From Microcebus murinus (taxonomy: Eukaryota > Chordata > Mammalia > Primates > Cheirogaleidae), in the NCBI RefSeq assembly GCF_040939455.1, contig NC_134108.1:81760001-81824000 (forward strand): DNA of 64,000 bases, read 5' to 3'. Position numbers and translations under genes: made by a program. A model generated the notes under the pieces. It made no database searches, was not told where the DNA came from, and saw only the letters and a program-made list of their open reading frames with translations. Position 1 is the first letter of the stretch. The number at the start of each line of letters is the position of its first letter. This document shows, piece by piece, positions 49,284-61,654 of this stretch.

Positions 49284-50573
49284 AGAAGTTAAAAATGTTT
49301 CCTTCGTGTTTGGCTGCATGGAAACACATTGAAATACAGTGGATGCACTGAAGCTCAAAAGATGGTCCTCCCTATTAGGAGTTAAAGATTACTATATGAT
49401 TAGTTATTTTCTTCTTATGCTCATTTTGAGATATAAATTTCAAAGTGAAGCTGTATCACATAAACACTACTTCCAACAGTGAGTAAAAGAAACCCCAGTT
49501 AAATAGTGGCTTGAACTAATGTAAGACTTCTTGCTATGGGGGAAAAAAAATCTCATATTGCTTCAGTAGCTAAAATGTGTCAGTTCCAAGATCTCTACAG
49601 TTTTTTGGGTATTTCTCTCATGATCACAGTCTAGCTGCTACAGCTTCATTTATCCTGCCATCTTCTGTAAGGGAAATGGTAGGTAGAAGGAAGGGGTATA
49701 CACCTATATCAGTAAAGCAAGACTTTCCCAGAAATCCCTAGCAGACTTCTGCTTTCCTTTTAATGTTCAATATTTTGTCTCATGGCCACTACTAGCTATG
49801 AGGAAGCCTGGGGAATGTAAATTTTTAAGTGATCTTATTATCATCATATCTAGAATTCAAGTCTGTTATTCTATAGTGTGCTACAATATAGTAAAAGCAT
49901 GCTCTGCTATTGAAATGAAACACATTACCTGGTTCCTTGTATTTCAGTTATCCTATGTTTTCATTTTCTTTTAGTATAGATATATATGAAAACATCTATA
50001 GTCAGATTATCATAAATCATCATAAACTGAATTTTATAGCAGAATATATGAGGATGTCATAAGTATTTCATAGAAATGGATTTATAAACATGGGACCTGT
50101 CTATTCTTATGCAGTATTATTATTTAAAACCACAAATGTATTACTGATAGTTGTAGTTTAAACTCATACTTCTAATCTTTAGATAAAAGTAGAGGTAGTT
50201 CATAATTAGCTCTATGAACTTCTAACAGATGCTATTACACAATAAGTTTAAAATGTTTGTCTGAAAACAGACCATGTGAATACTAATGTATTCTCTAGGT
50301 CCTGAGTTTTAATCAGTCATTTATATGATCCTTTGGATATGGATGCTTTGCCATTATTTAAAAATAAACATAAAGCTAAATCTAAAAGCTACACAGAGAA
50401 ATCATTGTCTTTATCAATCATATAATTTTTTAGAATGATTAAGAATTTTCAATATTTGGGAAAAAAGAGATGGTTGATTGAACTGTACAAATCATTCCCT
50501 ATGACACAAGAGCAGGACTTAATATTTTACAAATATATTGCTGAAATATTGTCACTGTCTTTTTTCTTTCCAG
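49284..50573. other. intron 12, no confident element
   Basis: ~49440-49830 looks like an ancient diverged repeat ('gtggcttgaactaatgta', 'cctagcagacttctgc'), family unassigned. The rest is AT-rich. Confidence 0.3.
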
Positions 50574-50723
50574 TTATATAAAATCAGAAGAGGTAGAACT
50601 AGGCCCCAAGCACTCTTATTTCTCTGCATGATACTTCTACTCATTGTCCTTCATACTAGCTACATGATTTATAGTCTTGCTCCCCAGTATGTTATGTATG
50701 GAAGCCAAAATTACTTAATAGAG
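50574..50723 (+). CDS. LMBRD1: LMBRD1 exon 13 (residues ~397-446)
   Basis: A 150-bp exon (50 codons, phase 0), acceptor 'ttctttccag', donor 'gtaagt'. It reads LYKIRRGRTRPQALLFLC, then a Leu/Ile/Val membrane segment 8, then SLAPQYVMYGSQNYLIE. The basic start is the cytosolic face; the end enters the last lumenal loop. Confidence 0.95.
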
Positions 50724-52086
50724 GTAAGTATTTTAAACTTGATTATTTTGATATTTTAAAGATAGTGATACTTAAAAACAAATTTTAATTGGGATGGCTG
50801 GCATACAATATTAGCTCATCAAATTAAATTGAATATTGCTAAAACTGGTTTTTTATTCCATATTTGAGTATATTGATACTTGTTTCACACTGTTGTTTTT
50901 TAAAATAACACATGGAATTTCATTATATTAATATAATACTGCCTTAAATGAAACCCATAGTGCTAAGCTTCTAAGCTTTATTTTAGCATTGTATTAGAAT
51001 TCATGATACTTCCTCGAAAGTAATGTTTTAGGTAATTTTAATAATAAGGCTTCCAAAATTTTTGATGAACCCAGTATGCCTGTTCATTAGTACTGTGGAT
51101 CCCACAGGAGAGGCTTTATAAATATTTATGGATCACTGGGCTTTTAACATAATGGGTGTCCTTATATCTGTTCTACTGATTTCTTGATAATATTGATCTC
51201 TCAAAAGCCAGCTGTGGATTTTAGATTTAATAGGACAGTAAGTTTGGATTTTCTGGCAATTTAAAATATTTTGATTGTATCTTATTCAACATTTATTTTG
51301 TTTGTTTCCTTTTCCTAAAATACTTCTTGCTCTGCTTTTTAACAATTCAAGTCATATCCATGTTTCAGGGCCTCATTTGAGCATTGCTTTAATGAAGTCT
51401 TTCTTTTTATTTATTTATGAAGTATTTCTTTATTAATCCAGTTATCCCAGATCACTCCTTTTTTATCCTGTTCTTCCTCTAGTCTGTCTTTAACATATAA
51501 TTTGAAACAAAAATCTAACAAACATATCAAACTCGCTAAATGTTAAAAGCTAGTTCATTGAAAAATATTAAGTAATAAAGTTGGTGGAACATATAAGGTG
51601 CAGATCATCATGAAGGTAATTGAATGACATGAGTTACCTAAACCATATTTCTCACTTCTTGTACCTTTTAATTCTCTTTCTGCCTTATCCCCTGCATCTA
51701 GCTCATGAGGTCATGTTTGTTAAATATTCTTCTATAAATGAATAATGGAAGATTATGCTTTTTCATGGACAAAAGATATTTCTTATTCCACCATCTAAAA
51801 ATAAATACTTGTTTTCTTTTTGGATGTCATATTTGGACTTGAAATGGGGTTTGTTTGTTCTGGGAAGAAACCCCATAATTTGACACAGGACCTAAAGGAT
51901 TGTTGCAAAAAGCCCTAATGTTAAATTTACCATAATTCTTTTCTTCTAATTTCAACTTTGCATAGAATTTACCTTTTATAGCATTAGATAGATGTAGTTA
52001 ATAGAAAATAGTGTAAATAAGGTTTATAATGTGACTACAAATGTATTTATTAATGTTTACATTTTGAATATATTTTCTTCTTTCAG
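50724..52086. other. intron 13, nothing recognised
   Basis: AT-rich intron with no supported element. Confidence 0.4.
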
Positions 52087-52165
52087 AGTAATATAACTTC
52101 TGATGACCATAAAGGCAATTCAACTGTTTCTGTGCCAAAGAGATGTGATGCAGATGCTCCTGAAG
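52087..52165 (+). CDS. LMBRD1: LMBRD1 exon 14 (residues ~447-473)
   Basis: A 79-bp exon, acceptor 'tctttcag', donor 'gtaaga'. It reads SNITSDDHKGNSTVSVPK, then RCDADAPE and the first base of Asp473. Two sequons (Asn448-Ile-Thr and Asn457-Ser-Thr) mark a lumenal loop. It is the last LMBRD1 exon in the window: no match to the remaining C-terminal ~67 residues (membrane segment 9 and acidic tail) was seen up to position 64000. Confidence 0.94.
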
Positions 52166-52610
52166 GTAAGACAACTTTTTTCAATTATCTTAGAGTTTAT
52201 AACTTGGTAAGAAAAGAATTTCTCATATTGTTATGTTAATCATTTGATATATTTGCTTTCATTTTTTTCCTATTTTCTGTGAGTTGTTAAGGTAACTTTT
52301 TTCTTTGAATATTATGGTATTCAATTCTGACTAAGGATTCCTGATTCATTCTTTCAAAATTTGCAAAATTTGTTTTTCTACAATTGCCTTCAAAATGCTT
52401 TTAGTTTCATGGTATTGTGTCAAATATAGTGTATTTCTTCATAAATCATTCATGGGTACCATTATGAAAAATAAATTCTGTGTTTTTGTAGCAGGGTCAA
52501 CTATATAATGTGATCCAGTAATAGGAACAGGTACAGAGTACAGGGATAACCCAGAGGATGAAGCAATTAACTCTGTCTGGTGGGAGTACCATTGTGGAGT
52601 AATAGTCCAA

Positions 52611-52966
<356 letters not shown>

Positions 52967-53099
52967 GAAAGATACCAGAGCCACATTTCAGAGTTAAAGA
53001 AGAGTTTATCTGGTATGTCCCTCAAGGGCATTCTGTTCTAGACAAAGGAAAAAAATGCACAAAATTATCTTAATTTGTATAAGTGTTCAAGAAAGTTTA

Positions 53100-54320
53100 A
53101 AACATTATTAGTGTTTTGTTTTATTTTTTAAATTATAGGGGTGGGAGTTTGAAGGAGGGAGGAAATGAGATCACAGATTTAGAATCAGAGTATAAAAGGT
53201 TTTGGAAAGTGTCTAAAGAGCCAATGAAGAGTTTTCAGCAAGAAAGTAGAAGTTATGATCTGATTTATTTTCAGTTAATTATAATATTTATATAAGGAAT
53301 GGATTTGAGAAATTGAGATCAGAGCATGGAAATCACTTAGGGAAGGAGGCACTATCTAGAGTAATCCAAGAGAAATAGTAAAAATCTGAACTAAACACTA
53401 GTCACGAGGGTGTCAAATGATCAAAGAAATTAAGAGAATAAATTGAAAGAATTTCTGATTACTCAAATCTAGGTCAGTGGTAAGGGAAACAGAAGATTCT
53501 AGAATGGCCCTCTAGTTACTGAGTAGTTTGATAAATTTTAGTATCACTAGTTGAGATTAAAAATACATACTAATATTAGAAATGTAAGCAATGATTAGTT
53601 GACCTGAAATGTCTCAAGAGTGTTCAGGTGGAGATCTCTAAGCATTTGGATATGCAGTTGGGCCTCCATATCTGTGGTTTCTGCATCCATAGAGTCAGCC
53701 AACTTTGGATTGAATATATTCAGGGGAAAAAATTAAAAACAGCAATACAATAATAAAAACACAAATAAAAAAGTGCTGTATAACAACTATTTACATAATA
53801 TTTGCATTGTATTAGATATTATAAGTTATCTAAAGATTATTTAAAGTATATGGGAGGATTCATAGGTTATATGCAAATACTATGCCATTTTATATAAGGG
53901 ACTTGAACATCTGCAGTGTCCAGTAGAGTCCTGAAACCAGTCTCCCACAGGTACTGAGGGACCATTGTATGGTATACCTCAGAGGGTAGTGAGTGAAAAT
54001 ATAGAGACTAGAACTCAGGATAATCATTATCTAAGGCCAGGCAGATAAAGAAAGTAGGGAAAAAAAGACTGAAAAAAGGTGAGAAAAATTTTAATGATGG
54101 AGATAAAAACTAACTGCATTGAATAAAAAGGAGTATGAAGTAGTGACTGAGTTTATATGAGGCTTTATAGAAATTCTTAATAGAGACTGAGAGATTAGAG
54201 AGAAACTAAAGAAGATGTATAGGGTTAAATTTATTTTTTATTTTTATGTTTTATTTTTCTAAATTAGGAAGAGACAGACTTAAAAGGATAGTGGAGTAGA
54301 ACTAGTGGAGAAGGAGAGAT
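53100..54320 (+). repeat. L2 fragment interrupted by a Tigger element
   Basis: Pieces such as 'gtctaaagagccaatgaaga', 'gttatgatctgatttatttt' and 'ttcaggtggagatctctaag' are L2-like. The DNA transposon at 53655 interrupts them. Confidence 0.45.
53655..53967 (+). mobile_element. Tigger/MER2-type DNA transposon
   Basis: Left end 'cagttgggcctccatatctg', internal 'acaactatttacataatatt' and 'tatatgcaaatactatgcca', right end 'ggtactgagggaccattg'. The ends are imperfect inverted repeats of the MER2 kind. TA follows the right end. Confidence 0.8.
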
Positions 54321-57300
54321 TGAAAAAAAATGTCAGAAAAACGAATGATGGACCAATATCATTCACTTTTAGAAGATATGATATTAAGAATAACCAAGAC
54401 AAACTGTTTTAGAAAGAATGAAGGATACCTCTTTTTCTAGATTACAAGGAAAGAAGCATGGATGTGGGCTCATAACAGTAATTTTTTACTTCCATCTGTG
54501 GATAGGCAGGAAGTAGAATTTCTATATGATTGTCTCAGTTTGCTGTGAAGTATAAATTCCCATCATCCACTGAGAATTAAGTGGGCTATGAGTTAGACAG
54601 TTGAAGAAAGTGGCAAAAGTTTTAGATAATCCATAAAGGGGAATAGCATAGGGACTGAAGCTAAGTTAATGATAGGTAAATATGTCAAGAGACAGAGATG
54701 AAATTATCAGTTTGTATTTTTGTTGAACAAATCTGCACAACTGGTTAATTATTCTTCATCAGTGCTTAGGTTGTTTGGGGAAGGTATGGATTGAAACACT
54801 AAAGTGTAGGATTGGAAATTTAAGAATGGAAAGCAAAGGAAAGTTGAGGATTAGAGAATAAAGTGACCAACCACATAGTCTAGGACCCATAGGGAAATAA
54901 AGGAAGAGACTAAAACTGAGATAAAGGAGAAAAATCAAGAGATGAGATGGAAAAACAAGTATGGTGGAGATGACTTTATTTGCCTATAAAAATAACATTA
55001 AAATCTTGTTAGTATAAATAAATCCCACTTATTCACAATTTTCTAATTCTACTAATTACTTTAGTCTCAGATTTTTCACTTTGAAATGTATAAGCATATC
55101 ACAGGTTGGGTTGATAGTTGAAGTGCTTTGGATTGTCATTTTTAGCTAGATGAAAGTAGAATGAAAATTTAGTGTTGAATTGGTTTGTCAATTTTTTAAG
55201 CTAGGGGACAGACAGTGACTTTGAAGATTTAGAATAAGTTATTCCTCAAATCATTACAGTAGTAATGAAACCTTAGCAGAAAAACAAATAAAAACAAACT
55301 GAAGTTTCAAAATTATGTTGCACTGGTAAAGGGGCTTTAAAATGGCCCTATATTGCTGAACTGAGTGAATTTATATATTATAGATCAGTAAGCTTTAGCG
55401 AAATGATATACTTTAATTTTTTCATGAATCACGTTCTCTATTTTCTTTTTCAGTCTGATTTACAGTGGTTAAAATTACTCCATTGAACTACTGATATTTT
55501 TCTCAAATAGTTCACTTGACTCATCTTTTGAAATGTTATTTCGCTGTACAAAACATGCCCTTTAGGTTTATGGGTTTGATTTATCTTTCTCAACTTTTTT
55601 TTTTTGGTTCTGTAGCCCATCTCTAAACATTAAATTTGCCTGTGTGTACTTGAAAGAGAATTTTAGAAATAGGATAATTGGATTTGGCATGGCAGCATAG
55701 TTTTTGAAGAGGAAACTTTAAATAATGATAGCAAAAGATGAAGCAGATGAGAGCTTGAGATTAGACACATAAAGATAGGGATGGCATATATGGTGAGAAA
55801 CTGGTGTAGCAGTATTCATTTAACTGGAAACTAGGCAATCTCAGCATGTGGAGAAAATCACTATTCTTTGTGACATTTTGGTGGGAACATTTACCTAAAG
55901 TAGATGATACCATAATATAAATAACTCATAAGGCACTTGATGACACCTTCGCTATGTGTCAATTGTAACTTATAGAATTTTAAAGAAGGACTTTTAGATT
56001 TAGAAACGAAAATTATAATTTACAGTGTTACATTTCAAATTATTTCTGAGAAAGGATAGCCTCCCTGGGGAGACGTTAAAGCATCAATTTCTAAAAATAC
56101 ATATATTGATCTCCTATCAGTTTAAGCACATTTAGAGACTTTTTGAAGTAATATTTTATGTATTAACATATATAAGGTAGTTTGACATTTATTAGGCATA
56201 TAGAAAATATTGCTGAAACCCTAGTTGTGTTTATAATGTTTAGGATTTAAAAGAGAATCATTCATCTAAAAATAGTTTAAGTGCTTTGTGTTTAAAATAA
56301 TCTGCGAAAGACTAGAATGATTTAACAGTAATCTTTTAAAGAATGTACCCGTCTTACTATTTTTATAAAATTCTCTTAAAACTATGGTATTACTTAATTT
56401 ATTCTGACAGGTAATGCATAGTTCATGTTCAAAATGAGTCAGCTGAGCAAATAAGAAGTCAAGTTTTAATGCTGTTACTGCAAAAGAGCATTTATATTTG
56501 TATTTTTATAGTCTTTAATTGCTTTAATTTAAGAAGCATGAGCACATAATTTATGTGTAAGTGTGAATAAAATAATTTAAAACAATTATTGAAGCTATAA
56601 TTGGAAACTAAATATTTCAGTCAAAATAGGAAGGTGAAAGTCCAGTGTGCCTTAATGGAAGAATACAAAATACATTGTCAGTACTGGGTTAGATTTTGGA
56701 AAAGAGAAAGTGTCAGAGAAAACACACAGTCTCTACCTTCAAGAAGCATACAGCCTAATGGAGCTGTATGTGAAAATAAATAATTTTAATAGAAGGAAAA
56801 AGAAAGCACAAGCTATAATGAAATTATAAACAAAGTGCTGTGAGAAGGCAGAAGGGGATAATAATTTATACTTTCTGGGGGGACAGTATAACATTTCAGT
56901 TGGGCCCAAAAGAATAAGTTAAATCTAAATTTATAAACCAAAAATAATGTGAGGATATTCTAAGCAGAGAAAAAAACCTTCATTAACAAGGTATAAAGAG
57001 ATCAATATGGGGAGGGGAGCATAGAAAAGACACAAATGTATTTGATATGGCAAGAACACTGAATATTTGGAGAATATAGTGAGGGATAAAGCAGGATAAT
57101 ATATTCTTAAATGATCATTTTTAAAAATCCATTAACTCAGTCTTATTTATTTTGTCATACTTAATTATTTTATCTTTTCAGGAAATAAACTTGTGTTGTC
57201 TTATTTGGATGTTAAAGTAACTGGAAATGGAATGATCTCTATAAACAAAACTTGATTTTTGAGAGTTAATTCTAATTAAGTATAATAGCTAACATAATAC

Positions 57301-58127
57301 ATAGAGAAAGGAGCTTTAAAAAGTAATCATAGATTTTAGCTTGAGGATATGATGTTATCAGGACAAGTGGTTAAGATGACTGAAGTTAGGAAATGCTAAA
57401 GTAACAATTGATCTATTAAACCAAACTATGTGAATTATAAACAACTGAGCAGATAAAATTAAAAGCTAAACCAAGCTTGTAATTATCTATAGGAAGTACA
57501 AAGGGAAGAAGTGAAAATTATTTTGAATAAATAATAATAATATTAGAAAAAATTAATAAAGTAAAATGTGTATTGATACTTACTTTAGAAAGTAGTTTAA
57601 TATCCCTCTTCTTTGCAGACGCAAAACTATGGCCCCAAGAATAAGAGTTAAAAGTTGTCCAGATAGTCATGAGATTCAATATTTTAATACAAGTGTCTGT
57701 ATTGCAAGTCTCTCTTTTTCAACATTTAACATTTTTGTGTTTTGTTTGAGAGGAAAAAAAATGTAACACTATTGCATCATCTGTCCTTTAAATTTAAAAA
57801 ATGTGTTATTACTGCTTTTTAAACATAATATAATAGAAATGATTGCTTGAAGCCACAAGGGTATCAAAGTAATAGAAAATATAAAGAAAAACCAGAGATC
57901 AAAAGGCTAAACCTAGGTTATTGGAGAAGACATAAGAGTGGAAAATGAGAGCTACTATAGCATTATAAATTGAAGAAGTATCATGTCATAGGTCAATAGT
58001 ATTGATGCTGTAGAGAGAGATTGAGCAACTACTAAAGCTTAAAACTTTGAGAAGGCAGTTTTTTAGTAGGATAGTATGGGCTGAAGTAGTAAAGAATTAA
58101 GCAAAAAAATTTTTAAATGATGAAAAT
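54321..58127. other. intron 14, sparse old repeats
   Basis: A possible L2 3' piece lies at ~56690-56900 ('cacacagtctctaccttcaag', 'aagtgctgtgagaaggcag'). The remainder is AT-rich with no recognised gene or element. No LMBRD1 exon 15 match was seen. Confidence 0.4.
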
Positions 58128-61062
58128 TCTGAAGGTAGGAGCCAAGATGGTAGGCTTAGAAGCAGCCTGTACACACTGCTCTCACAGAAAGGATTGAAAG
58201 TGGCTAGTAGATAATCACCTTCAGATCAGTTGTCTAAGAAGGAGCATTGGGAATCAACAGAGAGGTGCTGGGAGGCACGCGAAGTAAAGGAGAGGGAAGT
58301 AGGGTGGACCTGCTCAGCAAGATCAGAGATACCCAGGGAAGGTGTATGAACTTGGGGAAGGGACAGAGGAAAGAACCACGGGACTCCACGGCCCTCCATG
58401 GACATTGCAGTCTGAGCTGTGGGAGGGCCCCTCTGCCACTGCAGCCTCTGAACTGATACAAGGAGCTGCCTGGAGACTGTACAGGGGCATTGCTCCAGAG
58501 AGAAGGCACAGGAGGATCCTGCTGGCATCTGAACCCATATTATTGCAGCTGGTACCATCTTGAAGTCCCAGTCCCAGAGTACTGCTTCTACATGGGGGTC
58601 AGGTCTGTTGCTGCTGCTTCTCCATTGTCCTTGCCAGGCTGGGGAGGGATTGGGAAGGTCTAGACACTCTTGCACATTCCATGAGCAGGTACTGTGCACC
58701 CACAACCAGGGGACCTGGGTAGGGCAAATGCCCACACCCCAATGCCTGCTCCCACTGCCTAGGTAACCACTGCTGCCATGGGACCTGGGCGGAGTATGCA
58801 ACCACAACCACTGGTGCCTGCCAACCTCTGGTTAATGCAGCTGCCGCCACTACCTGGGTAGCAGCACCACTGACAGACCTTGGCAAGGCAGATGCTCATG
58901 CATGTGTGGCATCACCTGCCACAGCATGCTGTTGCTGCCACCAGATCTGGGCAGAGCAAATGCCCACAGCCCAGGCATCTACTGCTGCCACTGATGTAGC
59001 CCTGCCCAGCTACCCCTGTTGCCACCTCTGGGGAACCTGGGTGAACCTGGGTGAAGCAAACCCCCACAACTACCTGCCCCTGTGGAGAGAGACCTGCCCT
59101 AACCCCACCCAAGCTTCAGCAGAGACCTGCCCTAACCCCACCCAAGCTTCAGCTGCCACTGATGTAGCCCTGCCAGCTACCCCTGTTGCCACCTCTGGGG
59201 AACCTGGGTGAAGCAAACCCCCACAACTACCTGCCCCTGTGGAGAGAGACCTGCCCTAACCCCACCCAAGCTTCAGCAGAGACCTAAGGAACCAGCCCAT
59301 CCCTCCACAAGAATATCCCCCAGCACCTTCTTGGACTGTGGCAACTACAGGGGAACTGGGAAACATGGGAGAGCAGCAGTGTTACAGGCTGACAGTACAT
59401 CTGCCCATCTCCTGTCTGGTCAGTCTCCCAGTACAGGACTCAAGCACATTATCCAGGGACTTCTCCCTCTCTTCGCTGAGCAGGAGAGTTCGCCACAGAG
59501 GAGAAGAGGTATACCACAAATCTATCTGTTTTGAGCAAAGAGAAGAGGTTCCCGATGAGAAGGAACCAGCATAAGAACTCTGGCATCAATAAAAAACAGG
59601 CTATTTTGATACCTCCAAATGACCGCACTAAGTCTCCAGCAATGGACTCCAACCTAAAGGAAATTGTTGAAATGTCAGATGTGGAATTCAAAATATGAAT
59701 CACAAGTAAGATCATTGGTATTGATGAGAAAGATGAAAACCAATACAAAGAAACCAAAAAAATAATTGAAGACATGAATAAAAAATTCACTAAAGAGATA
59801 ATCTAAGAAAAAATATAACAATTTCTAGAAATAAAAGAGTCATCTAGGGAATATCAAAATACACTGGAGAGTTTTAACAGCAGACTAGAATAAGCAAAAG
59901 AAATAATTTCAGACCTTGAAGAAAAGACTTTTGAACTAACCCAGTCAGAAATGGAGAAAAAAGAATCAAGAAGAATGAATAATCTCTCTGAGAAATATGT
60001 GATTATGTAAATTAAACAAATATAAAGAGATCATAGATATCCCTGGGGGAGAAGAAAAAGCAAAAAGCATGTAAAACCTCTTTTGGGTAATAATGAAGTA
60101 AAACTTCCCTTGTCTTGCTAGAGATTTAGAAATCCAAATACAAGAAGGACTTTAAACACCCAAAGATTCATTGTAACTAGGACACACCAAGGCACATAGT
60201 CATCAGTCTGGCCAAAGTCAAAGTAAGGAAGAAAATTCTACAAGTTGCAAGATGAAAGCATCAAGTAACTTACATAGAAAACCCAAAAGATTAACAGAAG
60301 GCTTCTCTGCAAAAACCTTACAAGCCAGAAGAAATTGGGGTCCTATTTTTAGTCTTCTTAAATGGAATAATAGCGAAGAATTTTGTATACGGCAAAACTA
60401 AGTTTCATAAGTAAAGGAGGAATAAAGTCTTTCCCAGACAAACACACACCAAGGAAATTTGTCACCACTAGACCTGCCCTAAAGGAAATGCTTACAAGTG
60501 TTCTATATATGAAACAAAACAATCAATACCACCAGTGGGGGGGTGGGGAGCCTGATAGCTAAAACTCACAGCTCATATAAAAAGTAGTAACACAAAGGGA
60601 AAAAACAAAGCAGCTAGGTAGTAATCAACATGATGTCTCACATATAGGAGTAGCATTGAATGTAAATGGTGTAAATGCCCTGCTCTAAAGGCTCATAAGT
60701 TGGCAGAAAAGATTAAAAAACAAACAAAACCCACCCAAATATATGCTGTCTCTAAAAAAACCATGTAACTTGCAAAGATTCTCATAGATTCAAGGTACAG
60801 GGTGGAAAAAATATTTCACACAAATGGAAGCCAAAATCAAGCAGGAATAGCCATTCTTATATCAGATAAAATAGACTTTAACTCAACAACACTAAAAAAA
60901 AAGACAAAGATGGTCATTATATAATGATAAAGGGCTCAATTCAACAAGAAGATATAACACTGTTAAATATATATATGCAGCTAACACAGTAGCTCTCAGA
61001 TTTATGAAACAAATTCTAGATCTGAGGAAAGAAATCAACAACATCATAATAGCCAGGGACTT
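58128..61062 (+). mobile_element. older L1, 5' half in sense orientation, 3' part missing
   Basis: Starts 'aggagccaagatggtagg', a normal L1 5'-UTR beginning. A GC-rich 5' UTR runs to ~59590. Decayed ORF1 follows ('atgtcagatgtggaattc', 'attgaagacatgaataaaa', 'ccctgggggagaagaaaaa'). ORF2 starts near 60650 and includes endonuclease-domain text ('agcaggaatagccattct', 'ggtcattatataatgata', 'agccagggacttc'). It stops abruptly inside the endonuclease domain at ~61062 with no 3' end. Open frames at 58226-59574 belong to the 5' UTR and are not genes. Confidence 0.85.
58986..59290 (+). repeat. 168-bp tandem duplication within the L1 5' UTR
   Basis: The segment starting 'gccactgatgtagccctg' recurs 168 bp later. 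It carries 'acccctgttgccacctctgg' and 'cccccacaactacctgcccc' in both units. Nested in the first unit, a 33-bp piece 'gagacctgccctaacccc...' is itself doubled (59089 and 59122). Confidence 0.9.
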
Positions 61063-61102
61063 CAGCATATACTTGGCCTGAAGACAGCATATACTTGGCC
61101 TG
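61063..61102. repeat. 18-bp direct repeat at the convergent L1 junction
   Basis: 'cagcatatacttggcctg' occurs at 61063-61080 and 61085-61102, separated by 4 bases. The right copy is genuine antisense L1 ORF2; the left copy sits at the point where the sense L1 stops. Confidence 0.9.
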
Positions 61103-61248
61103 TATTTTCTTAGCCATTCAGCCAGCCTATGTCTCTTAAGTGGAGAGTTTAAGCCATTCACATTTATTGAGAGAACTAATAGGTAAGGTAGATTACTGTT
61201 CATTCTGTTGGGTTGGATGTTGTTGCTTTGATTTCTCTCTTGAGCCAT
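61078..61248 (-). pseudogene. L1 ORF2 N-terminus, truncated
   Basis: The minus strand from the ATG at 61248 reads MAQERNQSN, then LLVLSINVNGLNSPLKRHRL and AEWLRKYRPSICCLQ, the start of the L1 endonuclease domain. After CCLQ (61078) the sequence is no longer L1 ORF2; the frame runs by chance into the neighbouring L1 to 60892. About 57 codons of ORF2 remain, so no enzyme can be made. Confidence 0.88.
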
Positions 61249-61331
61249 TGTATTATCTGGCCTTTAATCTTTGGGTTTTGGTTGTTTTTATATTTGTGAG
61301 GGTTTTTTTTTGGTTTTTTTTTGGGTTCTTT

Positions 61332-61650
61332 TTTGAGACAGAGTCTCACTTTGTTGCCCAGGCTAGAGTGAGTGCCGTGGCATCAGCTTAGCTCACAGCA
61401 ACCTCCACCTCCTGGCTCAAGTGATCCTCCTGCCTCAGCTTCCAAAGTAGCTGGGACTACAGGCATGCAGCACCATGCCCGGCTAATTTTTTGTATATAT
61501 ATTTTTTACTTGGTCAATTAATTTCTCTCTATTTTTAGTAGAGAGGGGGTCTCTTGCTCAGGCTAGTTTCGAACTCCTGACCTCGAGCAATCCGCCCGCC
61601 TCGGCCTCCCAGAGTGCTAGGATTACAGACGTGAGCCACCACGCCCGGCC
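61332..61650 (-). mobile_element. lemur-type Alu between ORF1 and ORF2 of the right-hand L1
   Basis: T-rich tail, 'gagacagagtctcactttg' to 'gacgtgagccaccacgcccgg', with the lemur middle insertion ('tatatattttttacttggtc'). It sits 5 bp from the ORF1 stop codon. Same strand as the host L1. It is therefore younger than that L1. Confidence 0.92.
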
Positions 61651-61654
61651 TTAT

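Noticed and set aside
57179..57260. Possible LMBRD1 exon after 'ttttcag' at 57181
   Set aside because: The translation does not match the expected DQCTVTR continuation in any frame and no proper donor follows in phase.
58226..59574. Overlapping open frames up to 193 codons on both strands
   Set aside because: They lie in the GC-rich L1 5' UTR, overlap each other, include the tandem duplication and show no domain. GC-rich DNA has few stops by chance.
60892..61077. C-terminal half of the minus-strand frame that begins at 61248
   Set aside because: Only 61078-61248 is L1 ORF2; the remainder is read backwards through the opposing L1 and has no meaning.
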